DNA of 64,000 bases from Planktothrix serta PCC 8927 (GCF_900010725.2 NZ_LR734844.1:62001-126000), one strand, 5' to 3'; shown: positions 8,450-16,889, counted from the stretch's first letter. The notes: generated by a model from the letters alone, not told the origin. Program-made: numbers and translations.

Positions 8450-9895
8450 ATGGTGTTAAAAATGTCAAAAGGGTTTTATCAACGCTTTTTTTATATTAGT
8501 TCATCCTTAATATTGTGGGGTTGCGCGAGTTCCGTTAATGTAGAAGTCTCCCCAACACCGAAACCACCCGAACTTATCCAAGAAAAACCTGTTAATAGTT
8601 TAGGAGGTTATTTCTATTCTAACGGTGAAAATGCTTTCGGCCCGTTTACCCAGCGCATGGTACAAAAATGTCAAGGCTTGAATGGGGGGAGTGTTTGTAA
8701 TACCCAACAATGGCCGGAAGCCTTGTTCCTCAAAGCCTATGGACAAGGGCGTTGTCCCGATGGTAGCCGTCTGAATCAAATTCTGGGCTACTGTGTGGAG
8801 GGAAATCAGGCGTTAGGGCCTTTCTCTAAAGAACTTGTCGCCACCTGTAAGGATGCTGATGGGGGGGACGCTTGCCAGTCTACTCGCTGGGGTTCCTCTT
8901 TTCTGTATAAACTGATTCAGACTAAAAACCTATTTACAGGTCGTCCTCCTCAGTTTGTGCTACTAGCCTTTGATGGCTCCTATTCCCTGGATGCGTGGAA
9001 AAAATCTCGTAACTTTACTCAAAGTCTGGCGAAAAAAAATATTCTGGCTCACTTTACCTATTTTATAAGCGGGGTTTACTTTGTAAATAATGAGAAACGC
9101 AATCTCTATAAACCCCCTGGCGGAAAAGGTCAGGGACGGTCTGCGATTGGTTGGGGTGGCACACCGCAAGAGATTAATCCGCGCCTGGAACAGTTGAATA
9201 AAGCCTACCAAGAAGGTCATGAAATTGGCTCCCATGCGGTGGGTCACTTTGATGGAAGTCGCTGGAGTGAGACGGACTGGACGCGAGAGTTTGAATATTT
9301 TGATCGCTTTATTTTTGATGTCTATAAAATTAATAATTTAAAAGGATCTTTGGCGTTTGACCGCAGCGCTATTCAAGGATTTCGGGCGCCTGAGTTAGGT
9401 CAGAGTCCAGGTTTATACAAAACTTTGAAAAAAGAAGGGTTTCGTTATGATACTAGCAAAGTAGCAGCAGCAAACTATTGGCCGAAACTTGAAAATGGGG
9501 TTTGGAATTTCCCCCTGGCTTCCCTCACAACGGCGATGACTCGCAAAAATGTTTTATCGATGGATTATAACTTTTACTATGCCCATTCTAAGGCGAAACC
9601 TAACTCTAGTCATGCCCAGCGTTACGAGGAAGATATGTTTCAAACCTATCTAAAATATTTCCAGAGTAACTATTCGGGAAACCGTGCACCTGTGCATATC
9701 GGTCATCACTTTTCAGCTTGGAATCAAGGTGCTTATTGGAATGCTCTATTTCGCTTTGCTGAGGCGGTTTGTGGTAAACCAGAAGTCCGATGTGTCACCT
9801 ATAGTGTGTTAGCGGATTTTATGGATTTGCAAACTCCTGAACAAATTGCGATTTATCAGAAGGGTGCTTTTTCTAAATTGGATAAACAAAAATAG
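8450..9895 (+). CDS. Polysaccharide deacetylase-like lipoprotein
   Basis: About 481 residues with a lipoprotein-type N-terminus: MVLKMSKGFYQR, hydrophobic stretch, then LILWGCASS, the Cys being the likely lipidation site. Two Cys-containing repeats follow (AFGPFTQRMVQKCQGLNGGS... and LGPFSKELVATCKDADGGD...). The C-terminal half has NodB/CE4 motifs: LLAFDGSYS (in place of TFDD), the metal-binding pair in GSHAVGH, and GFRAPELG. A periplasmic or outer-membrane glycan deacetylase is likely. The start at 8450 is preferred (AGAAG six bases upstream; 8462 is an alternative) because a longer frame from 8339 translates the repeat array. The first acidic pair is reduced to one Asp, so activity is uncertain. 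Confidence 0.75.
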   Translation: MVLKMSKGFYQRFFYISSSLILWGCASSVNVEVSPTPKPPELIQEKPVNSLGGYFYSNGENAFGPFTQRMVQKCQGLNGGSVCNTQQWPEALFLKAYGQGRCPDGSRLNQILGYCVEGNQALGPFSKELVATCKDADGGDACQSTRWGSSFLYKLIQTKNLFTGRPPQFVLLAFDGSYSLDAWKKSRNFTQSLAKKNILAHFTYFISGVYFVNNEKRNLYKPPGGKGQGRSAIGWGGTPQEINPRLEQLNKAYQEGHEIGSHAVGHFDGSRWSETDWTREFEYFDRFIFDVYKINNLKGSLAFDRSAIQGFRAPELGQSPGLYKTLKKEGFRYDTSKVAAANYWPKLENGVWNFPLASLTTAMTRKNVLSMDYNFYYAHSKAKPNSSHAQRYEEDMFQTYLKYFQSNYSGNRAPVHIGHHFSAWNQGAYWNALFRFAEAVCGKPEVRCVTYSVLADFMDLQTPEQIAIYQKGAFSKLDKQK

Positions 9896-9941
9896 ATGAG
9901 AAGAAAATGATTGGCTTTGTTTGGTTTTATAATTTATTTAA

Positions 9942-9974
9942 GGGGTGCGTGCGTTCCAAACTTACGCACCCTAC
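9942..9974. repeat. GGTGCGTGCG...ACGCACCCTAC hairpin repeat, copy 1
   Basis: GGGTGCGT (9943-9950) and ACGCACCC (9964-9971) form an 8-bp stem. The same dispersed family occurs at 45341-45369, 53090-53118 and 53976-54004. A T-rich stretch follows shortly after, so it may terminate the deacetylase transcript. Confidence 0.65.
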
Positions 9975-9998
9975 GGGGATAGTTATTTTTTCTACTTT

Positions 9999-10024
9999 GT
10001 AGTGAGTCCTTCAGGGCTTACTAC
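9999..10024. repeat. Short copy of the GTAGTGAGTCCTTCAGG repeat
   Basis: GTAGTGAGTCCTTCAGGGCTTACTAC, a deleted version of the unit seen at 4271-4313 and 8274-8409, retaining the outer GTAGT/ACTAC inverted ends. It lies between convergent genes. Confidence 0.7.
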
Positions 10025-10049
10025 GAAGAGGGAGAAAAATTATGGAGTT

Positions 10050-10748
10050 TTAAGCGGTTAAAGCTTGGCTGGATAACCGGAGAATTTCGGTTGTTTTGAA
10101 GCCCATTTGATGTAAGGCTTCTCCATAGTGAACCATGAATTCTTCGACGATTTCAAGTTTGTTCATTCCCAGAACTTTAACATCAGATTCAACTTGATTG
10201 AGCATTCGTAAAATCATCGGGAGAATTTGACGATTTGCCGTTTCTATTTCGGTTTTGACTTCGGCAAAATGTTGTTTTAACCAAAGACTACCAAAGTTGA
10301 GATGATGGTATTCATCTTTAACGACAGATTGAGTAATTTTTCGAGCAAAATTATCAGCAACAGGAATATAATTATGGTAAGCTGCGATCGCAAAACATTC
10401 AATGACTAAGGATTGAATTAATAAACAGGTTGGAACTTTCTGATGGGTTGCAGCCGTTTGAAACAGTTGACGCAAATCAGCAAAAAAGTCTCTCGCCCTC
10501 TCCAAATCAGGAATAACATCGAGGTTTTTTCCACAAGCTTCAAAACTTTTGCGATGACCCCGTTCCATTTTGCCTAACTCAATTAATTCCTCAGCAAATT
10601 CGGGTAACAGTTCAGCCAAACTCATAAAATTATCATAAGCTTCCTGTTCTCCTTCAATCACAATTCCATTAATACGGCTGAAACTATCCCGGTAAGTGTC
10701 GCTATTGTAATCTAAGTTTTGAGTAGCTAAAGATTGAGATGTATTCAT
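10050..10748 (-). CDS. ado: Aldehyde deformylating oxygenase (ADO), without adjacent acyl-ACP reductase
   Basis: 232-residue ferritin-like di-iron enzyme that converts fatty aldehydes to alkanes plus formate. All expected ligands are present: Glu in VIEGEQEA, Glu and His in [14 protein letters not shown] (with the conserved Cys), Glu in [13 protein letters not shown], and Glu and His in [12 protein letters not shown]. Length is normal. In most cyanobacteria ado sits beside the acyl-ACP reductase gene aar; here it is last in a sulfur-related unit after a thioredoxin-reductase-like gene and no aar is visible. It may be a second, diverged copy with another aldehyde substrate (inference). It is 41 bases from the preceding gene on the same strand. 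Confidence 0.85.
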   Translation of the reverse strand: MNTSQSLATQNLDYNSDTYRDSFSRINGIVIEGEQEAYDNFMSLAELLPEFAEELIELGKMERGHRKSFEACGKNLDVIPDLERARDFFADLRQLFQTAATHQKVPTCLLIQSLVIECFAIAAYHNYIPVADNFARKITQSVVKDEYHHLNFGSLWLKQHFAEVKTEIETANRQILPMILRMLNQVESDVKVLGMNKLEIVEEFMVHYGEALHQMGFKTTEILRLSSQALTA

Positions 10749-10789
10749 TGAATATCCTAATAATTTTCTGAGTTTAACAAATAACTAAA

Positions 10790-11797
10790 TTAGCATTTAA
10801 TAGCAGAATTAGGCAGATTTTCTACCCAAGGTCTTGCCCCGGTTTCCCGACGGATTTCTCGCCAAATAGCTGTAGCAGCTAAAGCACCATCTCCTGCTGC
10901 TATTATAACTTGATTTAACCCCAATTTTAAATCCCCAATGGCAAAAATTTTAGGATGAGAAGTCCGGCACATTTTATCCGTGACTAAATTGTTACCTTGT
11001 AATTCTAGGTTAATTCCTTTCAGATAGGTGTTATGATAACGAGAACCCATTGAAATTAAACCCGTTTCTAACTCTATAATTGTTCCATCTGTTAATTCAA
11101 CTCCTGTCATTTGGTGATTTTTGCCAAGAAATTGTTGAATGGGTGTTTCTATCAAAGGATAACCGTGTTCTCGCAGTTTAGTTTTCAGGGATTCGCTGAC
11201 GGTAAATACGCCATGAGTAAAAATCGTAATATAGGGCGTAAACCAACTTAAATTAAACACCATTTCTTCAATAGCGGCTTCGCTACCTGCAAAGAAACCG
11301 CATTTTTTATCCGTCATTTCATAGCCGTCACAGACCATACAAACGTGCAAGTTATAACCCGCATAGTCGTAGACATTCCCCATATCATCTAAAGGCGGTA
11401 AATAATCGATAATTCCGCTAGCAGCCATTAAATATTTTGCTCTAAAAACAGCCTCAATACTATTCTGTCGCCCCACTTTAACCTTAACCGCAAAGGTTTC
11501 TCCCTCATCTACAACTTCTTCAACAAAACCATTCAGAAAATCCCCATCTAAACTGGCGTAATGTTCTTTTCCCCGTTGTAGTAAAACTCGCCCTGGAGTA
11601 TCGGGTGGTAAACCCAAATAATTGTGTAATTCTTGCATCCAAAAAGATCGAGCTTTGCCTTTATCAATAATTAAGCTAGAAAGGCGATAGCGTTGTAAGT
11701 AAATACCAGCAGAAAGTCCTCCGGCACCGCCACCAATCAAAATTACATCGTAGATTTGGTCTAGTTTTTCTTGGAGATTATTTTTAGAAAGCTGCAT
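10790..11797 (-). CDS. Thioredoxin-reductase-like FAD/NAD(P)H oxidoreductase
   Basis: 335 residues. N-terminal FAD Rossmann motif VILIGGGAGGLSAGIY (about residues 18-33), a central redox-active CMVCDG (equivalent to CATCDG of thioredoxin reductase), and the C-terminal FAD motif IFAIGDL. The NADPH-binding GxGxxA loop is degenerate (FFAGSEAAIEEM). It probably reduces a disulfide, persulfide or small redox protein in the cytoplasm. In an operon-like row with a methyltransferase upstream and ADO downstream, within the sulfur island. No thioredoxin gene is adjacent, so the partner is unknown. Confidence 0.8.
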   Translation of the reverse strand: MQLSKNNLQEKLDQIYDVILIGGGAGGLSAGIYLQRYRLSSLIIDKGKARSFWMQELHNYLGLPPDTPGRVLLQRGKEHYASLDGDFLNGFVEEVVDEGETFAVKVKVGRQNSIEAVFRAKYLMAASGIIDYLPPLDDMGNVYDYAGYNLHVCMVCDGYEMTDKKCGFFAGSEAAIEEMVFNLSWFTPYITIFTHGVFTVSESLKTKLREHGYPLIETPIQQFLGKNHQMTGVELTDGTIIELETGLISMGSRYHNTYLKGINLELQGNNLVTDKMCRTSHPKIFAIGDLKLGLNQVIIAAGDGALAATAIWREIRRETGARPWVENLPNSAIKC

Positions 11798-11823
11798 AAT
11801 TTTTACTCCGTTTAAATTATTGA

Positions 11824-12504
11824 TTAATCAAGGGTTTTTGCCTTTTTAGCTACTCCGGCAATGTGAGGACTGACTATGGGAATTGACAGGCTAAATTGCT
11901 GATAATTGACTGACTCAAATCCAGCATTTTCTAAGGCATTCCAAGTGTTTCGGTTAGGATGGCAGTTATCAAATAAAACTTTCCATAAGGGTTCAATGCT
12001 ATCCTGAGTTCGGCGTGTCCAAGTGCAACACTTGGCGGCAACGTGTTCTAAAAAAATGAAACTTCCGCCTGGTTTGAGAATGCGTTTAATTTCTTGTAAA
12101 CTGTGATCAATATTGCTGACGGAACAGAGAACATGGGTACTGACTACACTATCAATACTATTATTTTCAACGGGTAATTTTTCAGCACTTCCTGGGGATA
12201 ATCTGATCTTTTTTAATCCTTGACTATCTGCTTCTTGTTCGAGATACTGGTGCATAAAAAGATTGGGTTCAACCCCTATCCAATCAATATCTTTTGGGTA
12301 ATAGGAGAGGTTCGAGCCAGCACCAGGGCCAATTTCTAATACTTTTCCTTCTAAAGATCCTAACAGCCCTTGTTTGAGTTCTGCCAAGGTGGAATAATCA
12401 GGGCAGTTAATCAGTTCTATCGCGCTACCATCGGCGGCATTTGCTTTTGACATTCCCCAGGCAAATAGACGTTTTTGAATTTGAGATAAGTTGGAAAATT
12501 TCAT
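11824..12504 (-). CDS. METTL7-like SAM-dependent methyltransferase (possible thiol or sulfide S-methyltransferase)
   Basis: 226 residues. SAM-binding motif I is VLEIGPGAGSN (about residue 56), acidic residue at the end of beta-2 (GVEPN), and post-motif SVVSTHVLCSVSN. The C-terminus resembles animal METTL7/TMT1 proteins: FIFLEHVAA, IEPLWKVLFDNCHPNRNTW, LENAGF and IVSPHIAGVAKK. TMT1 enzymes methylate thiols and hydrogen sulfide. Given its place among rhodaneses and a reductase, S-methylation of sulfide or a thiol is a reasonable inference, not a demonstrated activity. Separated by 26 bases from the following gene and 9 from the preceding one, so very likely co-transcribed. Confidence 0.7.
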   Translation of the reverse strand: MKFSNLSQIQKRLFAWGMSKANAADGSAIELINCPDYSTLAELKQGLLGSLEGKVLEIGPGAGSNLSYYPKDIDWIGVEPNLFMHQYLEQEADSQGLKKIRLSPGSAEKLPVENNSIDSVVSTHVLCSVSNIDHSLQEIKRILKPGGSFIFLEHVAAKCCTWTRRTQDSIEPLWKVLFDNCHPNRNTWNALENAGFESVNYQQFSLSIPIVSPHIAGVAKKAKTLD

Positions 12505-12513
12505 TTTTTTTAT

Positions 12514-12969
12514 TTAACTCCATCCGTTCATTCTCGCCATTACGGCAGCTAATAGTGGCAAGACAGTAAAACAGAGTAATTCCCCTTTGATCAGCCAAGT
12601 AAGTCGATTAAATTTGGCAATTTCTAGGCTAGGAATTAGACCTTTTTGTAAGTCTTTAAACCACAAAATAAACGTAAATGTTGGATACAATGAAAACAAG
12701 CTAACAAGGATAAATACTGCCATTTTAGCTTGAAAAAATGGATTGTTTAAGTAGTAATCGCTGCCTTTTCCAAAGTAGATTACTCTTAATATTCCTGTAA
12801 TCAAAATTATCGTAGCAGCTATTCCATAAACAGCATCAGCAGAGGCAACTTTTTGGGCTTCATCGAGGGTCATTTCTTTTTTTAAGTTGAAAACCTCTAC
12901 GGTGAGAGCCGCAAACGCTAACATAAAGCCTAAGTAATGGAAATAAGCTGTAATTGAACTTGTCCACAT
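12514..12969 (-). CDS. DUF2214 family membrane protein
   Basis: 151 residues with four hydrophobic segments (about 8-25, 45-63, 82-105, 130-145). The conserved N-terminal H-Y-L-G-F segment and the Y-G-I-A-A...G-I-L-R-V-I-Y-F-G-K-G-S-D-Y-Y stretch are DUF2214 hallmarks. Function unknown; the conserved His could bind haem or metal in the membrane. It sits nine bases ahead of the methyltransferase gene in the same unit, so a redox or sulfur-linked role is suggested only by context. Confidence 0.75.
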   Translation of the reverse strand: MWTSSITAYFHYLGFMLAFAALTVEVFNLKKEMTLDEAQKVASADAVYGIAATIILITGILRVIYFGKGSDYYLNNPFFQAKMAVFILVSLFSLYPTFTFILWFKDLQKGLIPSLEIAKFNRLTWLIKGELLCFTVLPLLAAVMARMNGWS

Positions 12970-13026
12970 AATTCTATAAAGAGTTTGAGTTTATGGGGAG
13001 ATAAAATATCCCCCATAATTTAATAC

Positions 13027-13407
13027 TTAAGGTTTACCCTTGACTATTTCTAGTTTCCATTGTTGCCATTCTACTATCCCACCTGTAATATTGAATATGT
13101 CTGTAAATCCTAACTGAATTAGACAATCGCCCGCTATAGGACTGCGGTGAGATGTTAAACAAATAACAGCAATCGGTTGATCAGGGGATAAATCTCGAAA
13201 CCATTGAGGCAAAATCCAGTTACGAAGTCCAGGAATTCTTGCCATCAATAGTCGAGGTAAACTCAGATTGATGGCATTAGGAGCATGACCTGTGACATAC
13301 TCTAACTGACTGCGAATATCAATCAGTAAAGGCGGATGAGATAACTGAGTGAATTCCAGAGGAGATAGATTAACTAGACTGGGTTTCACTGAAGATATAG
13401 ATGCCAT
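13027..13407 (-). CDS. Single-domain rhodanese-like protein
   Basis: 126 residues, one rhodanese domain: LLIDIRSQLEYVTGHAPNAINLSL (CH2A motif), active-site loop VICLTSHRSP with catalytic Cys, and the closing NITGGIVEWQQW. The active loop CLTSHR fits a sulfurtransferase. No signal peptide, so cytoplasmic. One of three rhodanese-domain proteins in the sulfur island; likely moves sulfane sulfur between persulfide carriers. Confidence 0.85.
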   Translation of the reverse strand: MASISSVKPSLVNLSPLEFTQLSHPPLLIDIRSQLEYVTGHAPNAINLSLPRLLMARIPGLRNWILPQWFRDLSPDQPIAVICLTSHRSPIAGDCLIQLGFTDIFNITGGIVEWQQWKLEIVKGKP

Positions 13408-13465
13408 AGAAAATGCTTGAGTTTGAATTCACAACCCTGGTTTTGACCTTTTCAATTGCTACTTT

Positions 13466-13888
13466 CTAATTTTCACATTGATGTTGGTTTTGATGTTTGT
13501 GTTGATGTTTGTGTTGATGCTCATGTTCATGTTCATGCTCATGATCATGATCGTGACATTCGGCTTTTTCTCTGATCAAAGAACCATCCAGATAAGCATT
13601 CACCGCTTTGTCTAAATCAGTTTCTTTGGTGACAATCGCTTCAATTGTTTTTCCTTCCAACCGTCGCACTAAACCTTGTCCCATGCCTCCAGAAATCAAA
13701 ACTTGCACATCATCTAAAGGATGGGGTTCGTTGCAAGAACTATTATGAAAAGATTGTTCAGCAGATAATTCTAACAGGTTCTTGCCCAGAATTTTACCCT
13801 CGTTAATATCGTAAATCCAAAACTTACGGCAATGTCCGCTATGTTCAGTAATGGATGTTTTATTTTGACTGGTGACAGCAATTTTCAT
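13466..13888 (-). CDS. NifX/NifB-C (dinitrogenase FeMo-cofactor family) protein with His-rich tail
   Basis: 140 residues. Residues 1-105 are the compact NifX/NafY-like fold (PF02579): MKIAVTSQNKTSITEHSGHC, FWIYDINEGKILG, VLISGGMGQGLVRRLEGKTI. The last 30 residues are an alternating acidic/amide-His tail (HDHDHEHEHEH then HQHKHQ), coded by a run of CAT/CAC-type repeats, expected to bind divalent metals such as Ni, Zn or Fe. There are no nif genes nearby, so a nitrogenase role is unlikely. It is more likely a metal or iron-sulfur carrier serving the sulfur genes (inference). Confidence 0.75.
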   Translation of the reverse strand: MKIAVTSQNKTSITEHSGHCRKFWIYDINEGKILGKNLLELSAEQSFHNSSCNEPHPLDDVQVLISGGMGQGLVRRLEGKTIEAIVTKETDLDKAVNAYLDGSLIREKAECHDHDHEHEHEHEHQHKHQHKHQNQHQCEN

Positions 13889-13982
13889 GGTAAATTTTCC
13901 GATTTAGAGTACAGTTAATTGAATTTTCTCGGTTGAGAAAATATTTTTGTAGCCTTGATTTTTGACTTTTGTTTGAGAGCAA

Positions 13983-14189
13983 CTAATTTTGAGGGTTGCG
14001 AGTGTTAATCCCTAGCAAACGATAGATCCCGCAAAAACCAATTAAACCACTGATAATTAGCAACCCTGAAGCAACATCTAATCCAATTCCCAAGGCTGTA
14101 CCTGAGTAGATACTCAAACCGCCATACAGAAAAATTGCTGCTAACAAGAAGCGAATAATTCGATCTAAATTTCCAACATTACTTAACAT
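13983..14189 (-). CDS. DUF2892 (YgaP-type) small membrane protein
   Basis: 68 residues. Two hydrophobic helices (about 12-28 and 38-57) and the conserved start NVGNLDRIIRFLLAAIFLYGG with the C-terminal GFCGIYRLLGINT. DUF2892 is often fused to rhodanese domains, as in YgaP and in the gene at 32396-32935; here it is free-standing and the first gene of the unit ending with ado. It may help thiosulfate or sulfide-derived species cross the membrane, which is unproven. A candidate operator lies 66-85 bases upstream. Confidence 0.85.
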   Translation of the reverse strand: MLSNVGNLDRIIRFLLAAIFLYGGLSIYSGTALGIGLDVASGLLIISGLIGFCGIYRLLGINTRNPQN

Positions 14190-14254
14190 TGAACACTCCT
14201 AATCCTAGGAAAAAGAACAGATTTCGTTGCGGAAGTCGAAATTGTCCGACTCCA

Positions 14255-14274
14255 TGAGTATATACCTAATTAGT
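14255..14274 (-). promoter_or_regulatory. Candidate regulon operator, site E (upstream of the DUF2892-ado unit)
   Basis: Minus-strand sequence ACTAATTAGGTATATACTCA. It matches site D (15441-15460) at 16 of 20 positions by eye. Located 66-85 bases before the DUF2892 start codon. Part of the shared motif group also at 27291-27318, 31367-31386 and 31438-31461. Confidence 0.45.
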
Positions 14275-14320
14275 CATGAATGACCTTAAGATTTGTTTAA
14301 ATCCTCCTGATGACTGAAGA

Positions 14321-15364
14321 TTAAAAGGGTCTTCGGCGTTCTTCCGGTGTTTTGGATTGGTCATAAGGAATACCAATTTGATCCAGCAAAGGCTCAATGG
14401 CAACCGCTTTGACATTCATGCCACAATCTTTAAAAGGGTCATACCCTAACAGCAACCCGGCCAGTTGTGCGTAGTCAAGAATGCTGACATTAAACTCTTC
14501 TTCCATAACCTCCTTGATGGTTCCCTGTTCCGCATCGAGGAACACCGTACATCCCGGACAATTCGTGAGCATGAGCTTGCAGTCTGGGTGTATTTCTTTG
14601 AGACTTTTTAATTTCTTGTAGACACTACTAGCCGTATAATCTCGGTTTTCTGGGAAAGCACACTGCCGAAACCCCATACCACAGCAATGTCTACGCTCTG
14701 GGTAGTCTACCACTTCCGCACCAAAGGCTTCCAGCAACCCCACTAAGACTTGAGGGAATTCCGTACCCCCCATTGCTTCCCCTGGAAAAATCTTTCCATA
14801 ATGACATCCAACGTGATCGGTTGCCTTGATTCCTTTGAGGCTATATTTCGCCTTAGCTGCTAATTTATGGCGATTAGCAAAGAAAACATCAGAAGCATGG
14901 ACAATAGAAGGTCGGCCACCAGAAACGTGAGGAATCCAAAACTCCCGTCCAGTGGTTTCTTTTAAGGTGTTTTCCGTGTATTCTCGCAATTCTGGTTCTT
15001 CCCAGAGTTTGATCATTTCGGTGTAGTTGGCAAAAGAGGTAACACAGAAAGAGAAAAGATTATCAACACCTTGTTCATAATGAGCCAGGGAAAAGTTGCG
15101 GGCGGCTACTACCATTTGGGTTTCGATATTTGTGACATCTCCGTGATAGCCAATTGCTCCACAGGATGTATGTCCGGGTGCTTCCCGCAATTCTATACCC
15201 AGATCATCTTTCAAAATTTTATAAGCCACGCCTTCTGAGTAAGGGGCGGTACTTTGGAGGAAACAGCTACGGAAGCAACCCCACAATTTTCCACCTTGGT
15301 CATCAATGCTGGGAATGGCTTTCCGGTGTTTTTCCCAAGCCATGTTTTTTCTTGCTAGTTTCAT
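14321..15364 (-). CDS. hdrB: HdrB2-like CCG-domain subunit, second paralogue
   Basis: 347 residues, about as long as and highly similar throughout to the protein at 24580-25626. Cysteine-rich CCG-type protein: GCFRSC and TSCGAIGYHGD in the N-half; CHYGKIFPGE, RRHCCGMGFRQC and TNCPGCTVFLD in the C-half, the last set giving the Cys pattern that binds the catalytic 4Fe-4S cluster of heterodisulfide-reductase HdrB. The N-terminal CCG is degenerate, as in sHdrB2-type subunits. The start at 15364 is set by AGGAG eight bases upstream and by alignment with its paralogue. It stands alone behind its own candidate operator. It may replace the operon copy under other conditions. Confidence 0.8.
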   Translation of the reverse strand: MKLARKNMAWEKHRKAIPSIDDQGGKLWGCFRSCFLQSTAPYSEGVAYKILKDDLGIELREAPGHTSCGAIGYHGDVTNIETQMVVAARNFSLAHYEQGVDNLFSFCVTSFANYTEMIKLWEEPELREYTENTLKETTGREFWIPHVSGGRPSIVHASDVFFANRHKLAAKAKYSLKGIKATDHVGCHYGKIFPGEAMGGTEFPQVLVGLLEAFGAEVVDYPERRHCCGMGFRQCAFPENRDYTASSVYKKLKSLKEIHPDCKLMLTNCPGCTVFLDAEQGTIKEVMEEEFNVSILDYAQLAGLLLGYDPFKDCGMNVKAVAIEPLLDQIGIPYDQSKTPEERRRPF

Positions 15365-15440
15365 CAAGTTTTCTCCTAAATCTCGTTCCACAGGATTGAT
15401 TCTGTGAAACTGTATCTATTTCTGGGCTAATTAGATTGTA

Positions 15441-15460
15441 TGATTATATTGCTATTTAGT
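15441..15460 (-). promoter_or_regulatory. Candidate regulon operator, site D (upstream of the lone hdrB2 paralogue)
   Basis: Minus-strand sequence ACTAAATAGCAATATAATCA, 77-96 bases upstream of the ATG at 15364. A short dyad GCTAT...ATAGC (15451-15468) overlaps it. Matches site C at 16 of 20 and site E at 16 of 20 positions by eye. Confidence 0.45.
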
Positions 15461-15644
15461 AGTATAGCTTATTGAAAATCTTTTGCAATCAGTAATTATA
15501 CTTATCTTGCTTCCGATCTAGCCCAAAAACACTGACAAGTTCATCCTGAACCAATCACTATTTGACTATTTAGTTGTAAAATTATATAAAGTATTTATAC
15601 TCAAGCTGCCTGAATTAGGAAAATCTTCTCAACAGCAGGAACCT

Positions 15645-16739
15645 ATGGAAACATTACCTTCACTACAAATTGGTCAACACATCGCCCGTTACCCCATTAT
15701 CCAGGGAGGCATGGGTATCCGTATTTCTGGAGCGAATCTCGCGGCGGCCGTTGCCAATGCTGGGGGAATTGGAATCATCTCCGGCGTGGGTTTAGGGTTA
15801 AACTCTCCCTATTTTGACATCACCGAACCCAAGGCCGGACTCCGACGAGAACAGTTTTTCGAGGCGAATCGATTAGCACTGATTGATGAAATTAAAAAAG
15901 CCCGTCAACTCAGTCCCGATGGGATTATCGGTGTCAATCTGATGGTGGTGGCACAAGATTATGAAACTCTGGTTCGCACGGCGGCGGAGCAGGGTGTCAA
16001 CCTGATCATTTCCGGTGCAGGTTTGCCCCTGCATTTGCCGGAATACACCGCAGACTATCCAGAAGTGGCACTGGTGCCGATTATTTCCACGGCTCGTGCT
16101 GCTAAGGTGATTTGCCGGAAATGGGAACGCCAATATAAACGCCTACCGGACGCCTTTGTGGTGGAAAATCCCAATACCGCAGGAGGACATCTGGGGGCTA
16201 AGTACGAAGAACTCGACGACCCAGTATTAAATCCAGAGCAGGTGATTCCTGAATTGGTGAATTATTTAGAAACGGAACTCAAACAACCGATTCCGGTGAT
16301 TGCGGCTGGGGGCGTTTGGGATCACTCAGATATTGTCAGGATGTTAGAGTTAGGAGCAAAAGCGGTACAGATTGGGACTCGGTTTATTACTACAGATGAA
16401 TGTGATGCCGATATTCGTTATAAAGAATTTCATCTAAACGCCCAACCCGAAGATGTGGTAGTGGTTTCTAGCCCAGTGGGATTACCGGGGCGAGCGCTGC
16501 GAAACCCGTTTATCGAAAAGGTAATGTCGGGTACTGCGACCGTTGAAAAACGCTGTCTGTTGAATTGTCTACACGTTTGCCGTCACCGAGAGGCGGGAGA
16601 ACTTTACTGTATTGTTCGGGCGTTGGATAAAGCCGCGCGGGGGGATGTGGAAAATGGTTTAGTGTTTTCAGGGAGCAATGCCGGACGCAGCCAACGAATT
16701 ATGCCTGTGGCTGAGTTGATGGCGGAGTTAGTGAGTTAA
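15645..16739 (+). CDS. NAD(P)H-dependent FMN oxidoreductase of the nitronate monooxygenase family
   Basis: 364 residues. TIM-barrel flavoprotein of the 2-nitropropane dioxygenase/FabK family: IIQGGMGIRISGANLAAAVA at the N-terminus, GVNLMVV, ISGAGLP, VENPNTAGGHLG (the conserved AGGH loop), VIAAGGVWDHSDI and ALGAKAVQIGTRF-type phosphate-binding loop (LGAKAVQIGTRF). An unusual Cys cluster, CLLNCLHVCRH, occurs near residue 306. The substrate cannot be told; family members oxidise nitronates or reduce enoyl groups. It is transcribed divergently from the lone hdrB2 paralogue, so a link to sulfur metabolism is possible only by context. Confidence 0.8.
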   Translation: METLPSLQIGQHIARYPIIQGGMGIRISGANLAAAVANAGGIGIISGVGLGLNSPYFDITEPKAGLRREQFFEANRLALIDEIKKARQLSPDGIIGVNLMVVAQDYETLVRTAAEQGVNLIISGAGLPLHLPEYTADYPEVALVPIISTARAAKVICRKWERQYKRLPDAFVVENPNTAGGHLGAKYEELDDPVLNPEQVIPELVNYLETELKQPIPVIAAGGVWDHSDIVRMLELGAKAVQIGTRFITTDECDADIRYKEFHLNAQPEDVVVVSSPVGLPGRALRNPFIEKVMSGTATVEKRCLLNCLHVCRHREAGELYCIVRALDKAARGDVENGLVFSGSNAGRSQRIMPVAELMAELVS

Positions 16740-16763
16740 GCGAGTCGGGTTTGATATCCTGAT

Positions 16764-16889
16764 CTAATTCAGTGCGGCAATGAGGGCATGAATGCCCTCT
16801 GGTTGTTGAAATCCTCCCAACACCAACGTTCCATAAAGGTGCGAATCTTCTGGCTCCCATTCTCGATAAATAGAGCAATACGAAGGTTT
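16764..16889 (-). pseudogene. Possible C-terminal gene remnant
   Basis: Minus-strand open stretch of about 41 codons without a start, ending in TAG, with protein-like content (IYREWEPEDSHLYGTLVLGG, then a helix-like tail ending IHALIAALN). I do not recognise the family. The rest of the 383-base gap (16740-17122) is AT-rich promoter-like sequence for the PEP-CTERM gene. It may simply be chance coding potential. Confidence 0.3.

Noticed and set aside
13466-13888. Assigning the NifX-like gene to nitrogen fixation
   Set aside because: No nif genes in the window and the context is sulfur transfer.
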